DNA of 5,131 nucleotides from assembly GCA_031267005.1 (NCBI GenBank), contig JAIRZX010000120.1, positions 1-5,131 of the forward strand. The letters run 5' to 3'. Both the position numbers and the translations under genes were made by a program. Under the pieces are notes generated by a model. That model did not search any database. It saw nothing but the letters and a program-made list of their open reading frames with translations, and had not been told where the DNA came from. The stretch's first letter is position 1; each line of letters begins with the position of its first letter. This document shows positions 1 through 4,934 of the stretch, one piece after another. The DNA comes from Deltaproteobacteria bacterium. Lineage in GTDB: Bacteria; Desulfobacterota; Desulfarculia; Adiutricales; Adiutricaceae.

Positions 1-85
1 GGGTGGGGGGGGGGGGGCGGCGGGGGGGGCCGCGGGGGGGGGCTGGGGGGGGCCCGGGGGGAACGGCTCGGGGGGGGGGGCGGGG
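1..85. repeat. Run of G homopolymers (poly-C in infB coding strand)
   Basis: The first 85 bases contain G runs of 13 (5-17), 8 (22-29), 9 (34-42), 8 (45-52), 6 (56-61) and 11 (70-80), separated by one to a few bases. On the infB coding strand these are C runs encoding Pro with a few Ala, Gly and Gln. The frame stays open through all of them to the window edge. Such tracts are prone to replication slippage and to sequencing length errors. Confidence 0.85.
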
Positions 86-501
86 TCCGGGCCGGGGGCG
101 GGTTCGGTGAAGGCGGGCGGAGGCGCCGCCGGCCGCGCGTCCTCGGCAAAGGCCGGGGGCGCCGCAGGCTCCGGGGGAGGGGCGAAAGAGCCCGCCTCGG
201 GGGGGGCGGCAACGGCCACTTCCCGGGGGGCGTCAGGCGCGAAGGGGTCAGCCGCGGGCGCGGCTTTCCCGGCCTCGGGCTCCGGGGACTCGGCGCGCTT
301 GCGCCTCCTCACCACCTGGGGCTGGGGAGAAGCGGCCTTCAGGAGGGCCTGCCTTATCTGCTCCGCCACGGAGTCGTCTATGCTGTTGGAGGCGCCGAGC
401 TTCTGCCCCACCAGGAACTTCATATCGGCCATTTTCGCGAGCAGTTCGGAGCTGGTCATCTGCAGCTCCTTGGCCAGCTCGTGTATCCTTTTCTTACCCA
501 T
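1..501 (-). CDS. infB: Translation initiation factor IF2, N-terminal part (cut by window edge)
   Basis: IF2 is the GTPase that places initiator fMet-tRNA on the 30S subunit and promotes 50S joining. Only the first 167 codons are present; the gene runs off the left edge, so the G domain and C-terminal domains are not visible. The start is ATG at 501-499. Residues 1 to about 55 form a typical IF2 N-terminal subdomain: it begins MGKKRIHELAKELQ, continues with SSELLAKM, and has a short helix ending near VAEQIRQALL. From about residue 65 (RRRKR) the protein becomes a disordered Pro/Ala/Glu linker, nearly pure Pro/Ala at the window edge, as expected for the variable linker before the G domain. The ribosome binding site is weak: AGCAGG at 518-513 lies 11 nt from the start and AGGG directly abuts it. 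It is the last visible gene of the operon, 253 bp behind ylxR. Identity is secure from the N-terminal domain plus synteny with nusA. Confidence 0.93.
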   Translation of the reverse strand, partial: MGKKRIHELAKELQMTSSELLAKMADMKFLVGQKLGASNSIDDSVAEQIRQALLKAASPQPQVVRRRKRAESPEPEAGKAAPAADPFAPDAPREVAVAAPPEAGSFAPPPEPAAPPAFAEDARPAAPPPAFTEPAPGPDPAPPPEPFPPGPPQPPPAAPPAAPPPPP

Positions 502-754
502 CCCTGATAGTACCTGCTCTGTTAAGAGGGCCGGGGGACCCTCCGGAGGCTGGGGCCGCCGGGGGTCCCCGGCCGCATTGCGCCGGCGCCCCTAGGCGGC
601 GGGGCCCGGCGCGGGGCCTCCGGGAAAGCGGTCCCGAAAGCCCGGCTGGCCTTGGCGGCCCGGCGGCCGACCGGAAAACTTTCCCCGGCCGCCCGCGTGA
701 TCTGGAAATGGAGGCCACGGGAGGCGTTTAGTCGCCCGGCCCGGACGGCCCCCG
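502..754 (-). other. ylxR-infB intergenic spacer (253 bp), no gene seen
   Basis: This gap has no coding region I can support. In many bacteria, especially Firmicutes, a small L7Ae-like gene (ylxQ) sits here; no L7Ae-like sequence is visible in any minus-strand frame. The frames that stay open translate to Arg/Pro/Gly-rich sequence with no domain. The notable contents are a 16-bp hairpin at 529-574 and a small CTCT/AGAG inverted repeat at 517-528 that overlaps the weak infB ribosome binding site. No U-tract terminator or convincing promoter was found, so infB is probably co-transcribed with the genes upstream. Confidence 0.6.
529..574 (-). promoter_or_regulatory. Long GC-rich hairpin 27 nt upstream of the infB start
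   Basis: On the minus strand, GGCCGGGGACCC (574-563) followed by CCGG (562-559) pairs with CCGG (546-543) and GGGTCCCCCGGCC (541-529). This gives about 16 bp with one bulged C, one bulged A and a 12-nt loop. No U run follows, so it is not a standard terminator. It could be an RNA processing site, a stabilising element or a translational control element for infB. The structure is seen directly; the role is unknown. Confidence 0.5.
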
Positions 755-1390
755 TCAAGCCTCCCGGCCGGAGCCTGGAGGGCCGGAAGGGCCTGGAGAA
801 TCGGTTGGCCCCGGAAGTCCGGAAGGCCCCGGAGGGCCGGAAGGTTCCGGGCCCGAAGGCGGCTCGCGGCCGCCGTCGGCGGCCAAAAGCTCCGAAAGCC
901 TCTCCATGGCGCCCGGGAGAAGTTTCCTCCGTCCCCGGAAGGCGTGGTCCAAAGCCCCCTTGCGGTGGAGCCTGGCGAGGCAGGCCTCGCTCCGGCATAC
1001 CCAGGCGCCCCTCCCTAGCGGGACGGGGGAAACGGCCGGTGAAGGGGCCGCGGCGGGATCGGGCGGGAGGCCCTGCGGTTCAGGCGGATCCGGGGGGCGC
1101 CGGGGGAGACGGCTACCCCGGGCCCGCGCCGGGGATGGGCCGCGGCGGGGCGGCCCGCCGCCCTTTCCGGGCGGGGACGGGCCGGTGCGGCCCGGGGAGG
1201 CGGATGTCATGAAGGGGTTAAGGAAGATGAGCTCGCTTGACGGCTTGCGGGTTCGGCAGACGCAGCAAGAACGGATCGGGACGGCGGGCGAGGCCTTGCG
1301 CCTGGCTTTGGACGCGGCTTTCCAGGCGGCGCGGCTTACTCGCTCCCTCTTCGGGGGCCTGGGGCCTTGGGGGCATGGAGCCTTCCTCAC
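755..1390 (-). CDS. ylxR: YlxR/RnpM family RNA-binding protein (RNase P modulator) with large insert
   Basis: The YlxR (DUF448) family is a small RNA-binding protein encoded between nusA and infB. The B. subtilis member binds the RNase P RNA and modulates RNase P activity (now called RnpM). The conserved halves are both here: residues 38-56 hold the N-terminal motif PIRSCCVCRTRKP followed by SELI, and residues 126-152 hold GRGAWVCRSEACL and the basic HRKGALDHAFRG. Between them, at about 62-124, lies a Pro/Gly/Arg-rich insert of roughly 60 residues where the family normally has a short loop. A Gly-Pro-Ser tail (about 172-211) resembles collagen-like sequence. At 211 residues the protein is about twice the usual length of 90-100. 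The start is GTG at 1390-1388: an in-frame TGA lies at 1396-1394, and AGAGG at 1404-1400, overlapping the nusA stop, gives a ribosome binding site 9 nt away. The 12-bp gap to nusA indicates translational coupling. The family call is sure; function of the additions is unknown. Confidence 0.88.
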   Translation of the reverse strand: MRKAPCPQGPRPPKRERVSRAAWKAASKARRKASPAVPIRSCCVCRTRKPSSELIFLNPFMTSASPGRTGPSPPGKGGGPPRRGPSPARARGSRLPRRPPDPPEPQGLPPDPAAAPSPAVSPVPLGRGAWVCRSEACLARLHRKGALDHAFRGRRKLLPGAMERLSELLAADGGREPPSGPEPSGPPGPSGLPGPTDSPGPSGPPGSGREA

Positions 1391-1402
1391 CTGTCACGGC
1401 CT

Positions 1403-3247
1403 CTACCGCGTCCCGCCGGGGCCGTCCTGGGCGGGCCCGGGGCCGTCGGCGCCGTCCCCGTCAGGCTCGCTTCCGGGGCCGTCGCCCGGATCGTCTTCCG
1501 GGCCGGGCTCAGGCTCGGCTTCCGGAGCGTCGCCGGAGTCCTGGGCCCCGTCGCCGTCGCCGGAGTCCTGGGCCCCGTCGCCGTCGCCGGAGTCCTGGGC
1601 CCCGAAGCCGCCGCCGGAATCCTGGGCCCCGAAGCCGCCGCCGGAATCCTGGGCCCCGAAGCCGCCGCCGGAATCCTGGGCCCCGAAGCCGCCGCCGGAA
1701 TCCTGGGCCCCGTCGCCGCCGTCGGTACCGGCCTCGCCGGAACCGGCGTCCGGAGGGTAACCTTCCGGGGGGCCCCCGGCCTGGACGCCCTCGGCCTCCC
1801 CGTCGGCAAGCTCCCCGTCCGGAGCCCGGGGGGAGGCGGGAGGCGGGCCGGCGCTGTCGTACTCCAGTTCCTCCTCGTCTTCCCGGAGGGCCCTGGAGGG
1901 GCCCTGGCGGAAGGCCTCCGGCCCGCGCGGGCGGCCGCCCTTGGCGCCGCCGAAGAAGTCCTTGGCCATGGCCTCGCGCTCGGCCTCCTCGGCGTCCTCG
2001 CGGTCGAGGTTTTCGACGTAGAGCTTGGCGGCGTCCCAGACCTGGCTCGCCTTGTCGCCCTGGAGCCCCTCCACCACCGCGAGCTGCTCGGGGGTCACCT
2101 CCAGGATGTCGCGGGCGGAGCCGTAGCCGGCCTCGTAGAGGAGATCGGCCGTGGACTCGCCGATGCCTGGCAGCCTCAGAAGCGACTGGTAGCCGTCCTT
2201 GAGCGACCTCTGGTACTTGGTCTCGTTCTTGACGTCTATGCGCCAGCCCACAAGCCTGGAAGCCAGCCGGACGTTCTGGCCCTTGCGGCCGATGGCGAGC
2301 GAGAGCTGGTCGTCGGGGACCACCACCTCCAGCGACCTGGCGTCCTCGTCCACAACGACGCGGAGCACCGAAGCCGGGGCCAGGGCGCTAGCGACGTAAT
2401 GGGCGATGTCGTTGGAGTAGGGGATGATGTCGACCTTCTCGCCCTTGAGCTCCTGGACCACGCCCTGGACGCGGGAGCCCCTGAGGCCCACGCAGGCGCC
2501 TACCGGGTCTATCTCGGGATCGGTGGTGGAGACCGCTATCTTGGAACGGCTGCCCGCCTCCCGGGCCACGCCCACGATCTTCACTATGCCCTCGAAGATC
2601 TCCGGGACCTCGGCCTCGAAGAGGGCCGCCAGGAAGTCGGGGTGCGTCCGCGAGAGTATGATCTGCGGCCCGCGGCTGTCCAGGCGCACGTCTATGACGA
2701 GAGCCTTCAGGCGCTCGCCCCGGTGGTAGTAGGTCTCCCGGATGATCTGCTCGGAGGTGGGAAGCAGGGCCTCGGGGCGGCCCAGGCCCACAATTATGTT
2801 GTTGCCCTTCTCGACCCGGAGGATCTGGCCCAAGGCGATCTTGCCCACGCGGTCCTTGTACTCGTCGTAGATGATGCGGCGCTCGGCGTCCTTCATGCGC
2901 TGGATGACTACCTGCTTGGCGCTCTGGGCCGCGATGCGCCCGAAATCCCGCGTGTCCAGCTTCACGCCCAGCTCGTCGCCCACCGTCGAGGCGGGGTCCA
3001 GCTTGCGGGCCTCCTCCAGCGAGATCTGGGTGTTCGGGTCGTCCACTTCCTCCACCACGTCGTGGAAGCGGAAGACCTCGAACTCGCCCGAATCGTCGTT
3101 GAAGCTCACCTCGAAGTTCTCGGTCAGGCCGTACTTCCTCTTGGCGGCGGAGCTGATGGCCTCGGACATGGTCTCGATCAGGACCTGCTTGTCCAGACCC
3201 TTGTCGCGGCTTATCTGCTCGATTATTCTCTTCAGGTTCTCCGTCAT
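1403..3247 (-). CDS. nusA: Transcription termination/antitermination factor NusA with acidic repeat tail
   Basis: NusA binds RNA polymerase and nascent RNA, lengthens pauses, promotes intrinsic termination and takes part in rRNA antitermination. The 614-residue product shows the full order: RNA polymerase-binding N-terminal domain (about 1-130), S1 domain (about 133-198), KH1 with the loop GLRG at 254-257 inside DPVGACVGLRGSRV, KH2 with GRKG at 320-323, and a helix-hairpin-helix segment at about 355-415 (LLRLPGIGESTADLL). Residues 425-614 form a disordered, acidic Gly/Asp/Pro/Glu tail not needed for the core fold, with seven 9-residue tandem repeats at 513-575. For comparison, E. coli NusA is 495 residues. 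The start is ATG at 3247-3245 with GAAGGG at 3259-3254, 6 nt upstream. The stop TAG (1405-1403) lies 12 bp before ylxR. A terminator-like hairpin sits 208 bp upstream, which may couple nusA output to termination efficiency. Confidence 0.97.
   Translation of the reverse strand: MTENLKRIIEQISRDKGLDKQVLIETMSEAISSAAKRKYGLTENFEVSFNDDSGEFEVFRFHDVVEEVDDPNTQISLEEARKLDPASTVGDELGVKLDTRDFGRIAAQSAKQVVIQRMKDAERRIIYDEYKDRVGKIALGQILRVEKGNNIIVGLGRPEALLPTSEQIIRETYYHRGERLKALVIDVRLDSRGPQIILSRTHPDFLAALFEAEVPEIFEGIVKIVGVAREAGSRSKIAVSTTDPEIDPVGACVGLRGSRVQGVVQELKGEKVDIIPYSNDIAHYVASALAPASVLRVVVDEDARSLEVVVPDDQLSLAIGRKGQNVRLASRLVGWRIDVKNETKYQRSLKDGYQSLLRLPGIGESTADLLYEAGYGSARDILEVTPEQLAVVEGLQGDKASQVWDAAKLYVENLDREDAEEAEREAMAKDFFGGAKGGRPRGPEAFRQGPSRALREDEEELEYDSAGPPPASPRAPDGELADGEAEGVQAGGPPEGYPPDAGSGEAGTDGGDGAQDSGGGFGAQDSGGGFGAQDSGGGFGAQDSGGGFGAQDSGDGDGAQDSGDGDGAQDSGDAPEAEPEPGPEDDPGDGPGSEPDGDGADGPGPAQDGPGGTR
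1523..1711 (-). repeat. Seven tandem 27-bp repeats inside the nusA 3' end
   Basis: Seven head-to-tail 27-bp units, in frame with nusA, encode nine residues each. Units 1-4 (1711-1604) are identical in DNA and encode GAQDSGGGF; units 5-6 (1603-1550) are identical and encode GAQDSGDGD; unit 7 (1549-1523) encodes GAQDSGDAP. A regular marker is CCTGGGCCCC on the plus strand at 1540, 1567, 1594, 1621, 1648, 1675 and 1702. Identity even at synonymous positions points to recent expansion by slippage or unequal crossing-over, and copy number may vary between strains. Confidence 0.97.
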
Positions 3248-3253
3248 TTAAGG

Positions 3254-3259
3254 CCCTTC
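3254..3259 (-). promoter_or_regulatory. Ribosome binding site of nusA
   Basis: GAAGGG on the minus strand lies 6 nt upstream of the nusA ATG (spacer CCTTAA). It is the clearest Shine-Dalgarno sequence in the operon and fixes the nusA start. Confidence 0.75.
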
Positions 3260-3454
3260 AAACGTCCTTCCCGTTCCTGGTTTCTGTATAAGTCCCTGTC
3301 AGGCCGGTTCGGGCGGCCCGGAGGGGGCCGCGGTCCGGAACTAAGGACCCGGAGTGAGGCCCGGGCTGGAGGCCGCGGCGGGAGGCCGGGGCCCGGCTGA
3401 AATCGGCCGCCGGGTGGCGGCCGCGGGGGAAAAGGGGCGGCGGAGCGGGAAAGG

Positions 3455-3482
3455 AAAAAGCCGGCGCCGGAAGCGGCGCCGG
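3455..3482 (-). terminator. Intrinsic terminator between rimP and nusA
   Basis: On the minus strand a perfect 9-bp stem, CCGGCGCCG (3482-3474) with CGGCGCCGG (3469-3461), closes a CTTC loop and is followed by C and five T (3459-3455), then a pyrimidine-rich CCTTTCCC. Stem, tetraloop and U tract meet the usual criteria. It starts 68 bp past the rimP stop. Because nusA, ylxR and infB lie beyond it, it probably terminates only part of the transcripts, or separates rimP from an undetected nusA promoter. Confidence 0.75.
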
Positions 3483-3550
3483 GAAGGAATCTGGCGGGGC
3501 AGGCCCGGAAACCGGCCCGGGAACGGGTTGTCAGCCGTCCCCGGCATGCC

Positions 3551-4279
3551 TCAGATCTCCGGGAGAAGCCTGGCCTTGGCCACCTCCGCCCACTCGAAGG
3601 CTACGGCCGCCATCTCTGGGCGGGGCTTGCCGGGTTTCGCGGCGGGCGCGACGGGGACTATGGACAGCGCCCCGGGAGAGCAGTTGAGCCTGCCCGAGAC
3701 GACCGAGGTCCTTCCGTCCCGGCGGATCCGGAGCTTGGCCAAGGATCCGGAGAAACGGACGGCCTCGTCCTCGCTCGCGACAGCGCGGTCCAGCCCCGGC
3801 GAGGAGACCTCCAGGACGTAGCCCGGACCCTCCCCGGGCCAGAGATCGTCCAAAAGGGCCGATACCGCCCTGGAGAGGGCGGCGCAGTCGTCCAGCGTGA
3901 TGCCCGACCCGCGCCAGGGGGTCCCGTCGGGCGGGCCGGTGAGGCGGTCCGCCGTGAAGCGGAGGACGCCGGCGCCCCCCGCCCCGGCGACTTCGACGGC
4001 GCAAAGCTCGAATCCCATGGAGCAGAAAAGCTCCGAGACAGGCGCGCGGGCGCTGGAGGCCAGCCCTTTCAAGCCTCCCGGGAAGGGCTCGGCGGCGACG
4101 GGGGGCTCGCCGCCGGAACCTTTGGAAGGCCCGGCCGCCTTCAAGCGCTTGGCCCCTTTGCCCGCGCCTCCCCCCCCGCCGGCAAGGGCCGGCCCGGTCC
4201 GGGGCTGAGGCGGTCTGCGTTTCCCTTGGGCGGTCAAGGCTTCGACAAGGCCTATCAAAAAAAGCGGGCGCGGGCCCAC
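3551..4279 (-). CDS. rimP: Ribosome maturation factor RimP (start uncertain)
   Basis: RimP binds free 30S subunits and is needed for their late assembly. The conserved core is clear. Its first helix ends at MGFELCAVEV (residues 88-97), GITLDDCAALSRAVSALLD (126-144) matches the family signature, LEVSSPGLDRAV (156-167) is the RimP hallmark ending the N-terminal domain, and a small beta-barrel-type C-terminal domain follows (about 168-242). The interval given is the longest open form, from GTG at 4279. That form carries about 70 extra residues rich in Gly, Pro and Ala before the core, has no ribosome binding site, and its first codons fall inside a terminator-like hairpin. More plausible starts are TTG at 4144 (AAAGGGG about 8 nt upstream) or TTG at 4072, which gives a 173-residue protein with the same N-terminal length as E. 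coli RimP, although its GGGAGG is only 1 nt away. Identity is secure; the start is not. It is the first gene of the operon. Confidence 0.92.
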   Translation of the reverse strand: MGPRPLFLIGLVEALTAQGKRRPPQPRTGPALAGGGGGAGKGAKRLKAAGPSKGSGGEPPVAAEPFPGGLKGLASSARAPVSELFCSMGFELCAVEVAGAGGAGVLRFTADRLTGPPDGTPWRGSGITLDDCAALSRAVSALLDDLWPGEGPGYVLEVSSPGLDRAVASEDEAVRFSGSLAKLRIRRDGRTSVVSGRLNCSPGALSIVPVAPAAKPGKPRPEMAAVAFEWAEVAKARLLPEI

Positions 4280-4282
4280 TTT
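4257..4282 (-). terminator. Candidate attenuator/terminator at the 5' end of rimP
   Basis: On the minus strand GTGGGC (4279-4274) pairs with GCCCGC (4269-4264) around a CCGC loop, six pairs including one G-U, followed by seven T (4263-4257). Three A upstream (4282-4280) can pair with the first three T, a layout typical of intrinsic terminators. It lies at the end of the structured leader and includes the outermost possible rimP start codon. It would stop transcription before the operon unless an alternative leader fold or a factor prevents it. Confidence 0.6.
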
Positions 4283-4473
4283 CAGAAGATGGTGAGGTTG
4301 TGATGAGGTCCCCCGAAGGGTCCCTCAGCCTGCCGGCCCCGAAAAGCGCGAAACCGCCCGGAAGGCAGGGGGCGGCTGGGTAAAGCCAGAAGCGGCCCGC
4401 GTCCCCCTCCGCCGGCCCCAGGGGCCGAAGCGCACTTCTGCCAGGAAGGGGCGGCAAGGGCCGACCGGACTAG
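4283..4473 (-). promoter_or_regulatory. Structured 5' leader of the rimP operon
   Basis: About 190 nt separate the predicted transcription start from the first possible rimP codon. Several stems can form on the minus strand: CAGAAG (4440-4435) with CTTCTG (4392-4387), enclosing CGGCCC with GGGCCG (within 4427-4413); CCGCCC (4375-4370) with GGGCGG (4359-4354); and the UUCG hairpin at 4327-4304. CAGCC (4378-4374) could instead pair with GGCTG (4330-4326), which competes with the CCGCCC stem. I do not recognise a known riboswitch class. With the terminator that follows, the layout suits transcription attenuation. Confidence 0.5.
4304..4327 (-). promoter_or_regulatory. UUCG-capped hairpin with tandem G-A mismatches in the rimP leader
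   Basis: On the minus strand TGAGG (4327-4323) pairs with CCTCA (4308-4304). Next come GA (4322-4321) opposite GA (4310-4309), which would form tandem sheared G-A/A-G pairs. Then CCC (4320-4318) pairs with GGG (4313-4311) around a TTCG loop (4317-4314). Both the UUCG cap and tandem GA pairs are stable RNA building blocks. It ends 24 nt before the terminator stem at 4279. Confidence 0.5.
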
Positions 4474-4479
4474 AAAAAG

Positions 4480-4508
4480 TTTTTACCACGCCTCCGGGGG
4501 AAAATCAA
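4480..4508 (-). promoter_or_regulatory. Candidate sigma-70 promoter of the rimP-nusA-ylxR-infB operon
   Basis: On the minus strand TTGATT (4508-4503) and TAAAAA (4485-4480) are separated by exactly 17 bp, each matching the TTGACA/TATAAT consensus at four of six positions. It is the most AT-rich point upstream of rimP in an otherwise extremely GC-rich region. The expected start of transcription is near 4473. Confidence 0.6.
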
Positions 4509-4521
4509 CAACTTTTTGTTG
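4506..4521. promoter_or_regulatory. Inverted repeat overlapping the -35 box (possible operator)
   Basis: CAACAA (4506-4511) and TTGTTG (4516-4521) form a perfect 6-bp inverted repeat with a CTTT spacer. The left arm overlaps the -35 hexamer, where a repressor would block RNA polymerase. No candidate regulator is encoded in the window; the repeat may also arise by chance in an AT-rich patch. Confidence 0.3.
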
Positions 4522-4632
4522 CCCAGGGCCGGGAATCCGGGCCCGGCGGCCCGGGAAGTACCGCCGGAGGCCGTTTTCACGGGGCTGGAAGGGTTCGGCC
4601 CGGCGCCCTCGGAGAGGCTGGCGCGGACGGTT

Positions 4633-4708
4633 AGGGATACGGGGATACGGGGATAAGGGGATAAATAAGGGGATAAGGGGAGGCGGGGAGGCGGGGAGGC
4701 GGGGATAC
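4633..4708. repeat. Array of nine GGGG-led octamers (G-quadruplex-prone)
   Basis: On the plus strand nine units follow each other without gaps. They are AGGGATAC (4633-4640), GGGGATAC, GGGGATAA, a 12-bp unit GGGGATAAATAA (4657-4668), GGGGATAA, three copies of GGGGAGGC (4677-4700) and GGGGATAC (4701-4708). Eight runs of four G spaced by 4-8 bases satisfy the pattern for an intramolecular G-quadruplex several times over. The array ends at a small CGCGC/GCGCG inverted repeat (4708-4722). It lies about 125 bp upstream of the operon promoter. Confidence 0.85.
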
Positions 4709-4864
4709 GCGCGTGATGCGCGGAAACGCTCGGGAGGCTGAGCTGAAGGGCGACGGCAGGCTTCGAAAGAGCGCTTCCGCGTCCGGGCTTTGAGTTCCGA
4801 GGCAAGCCGGGGCGCCCCGCGAAGGCTCGCGCGAGCTTCAATGGCCAGCCAGGGGCGGCTCAGA

Positions 4865-4881
4865 GGGGGGGCCGCCCCCCC
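4865..4881. repeat. Perfect G7/C7 hairpin
   Basis: Seven G (4865-4871), CCG, then seven C (4875-4881) form a perfect 7-bp stem with a 3-nt loop. An alternative, overlapping pairing joins GGGGCGGC (4852-4859) with GCCGCCCC (4871-4878). No T run follows on either strand, so it is not a standard terminator. Confidence 0.5.
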
Positions 4882-4934
4882 GCCATGCGCCTTTCTTGTG
4901 CCAGCACGCCTTGGCGACGATGGCGCATGGGCGG
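4880..4934. repeat. 12-bp inverted repeat with 30-nt interior
   Basis: CCGCCATGCGCC (4880-4891) pairs with GGCGCATGGGCGG (4922-4934), 12 bp with one extra base in the right arm. The interior has its own complementary pieces, such as GCCA and TGGC. It could be a palindromic repeat element, a remnant of a mobile element end or a small structured RNA. Nothing in the sequence decides between these. Confidence 0.4.

Larger units (their letters stand above)
3248..3550 (-). other. rimP-nusA intergenic region (303 bp) with terminator and nusA leader
   Basis: No gene is visible. Reading with transcription, it holds 68 bp after the rimP stop, the intrinsic terminator at 3482-3455, about 170 bp of GC-rich sequence with further short inverted repeats, and an AT-richer stretch near 3261-3300 that precedes the nusA ribosome binding site. 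TATACA at 3291-3286 resembles a -10 box, but no matching -35 lies at the right distance, so a separate nusA promoter is not supported. The presence of a terminator inside an operon suggests partial read-through or attenuation. Confidence 0.6.

Noticed and set aside
494..998. Minus-strand open frames in the ylxR-infB gap, as candidates for ylxQ
   Set aside because: Their translations are Arg/Pro/Gly-rich with no L7Ae-like motif and overlap ylxR or the infB start in the wrong frame.
1367..3400. Long plus-strand open frame of 677 codons
   Set aside because: It is antisense to nusA along its whole length, composed of Gly/Leu/Val-rich sequence with no domain, and exists because stop codons are rare in GC-rich antisense frames; nusA is conserved in the opposite strand.
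4283..4332. Partial likeness to a TPP riboswitch (GGCTGAG, ACCCTT and ACCTCATC in order)
   Set aside because: The other required TPP elements, including the conserved 3' part ending in GTAGGGAA, are absent, and the GA-containing segment pairs with itself as a simple hairpin.
3531..4457. Minus-strand open frame of 308 codons overlapping rimP in another frame
   Set aside because: It is a frame shadow of rimP, very Arg/Gly/Pro-rich, while the rimP frame carries the family motifs.
4470..4841. Minus-strand open frame of 123 codons upstream of the operon
   Set aside because: It begins at TTG, translates the octamer array into Pro/Ser/Leu-rich repeats, covers the promoter and has no recognisable domain.
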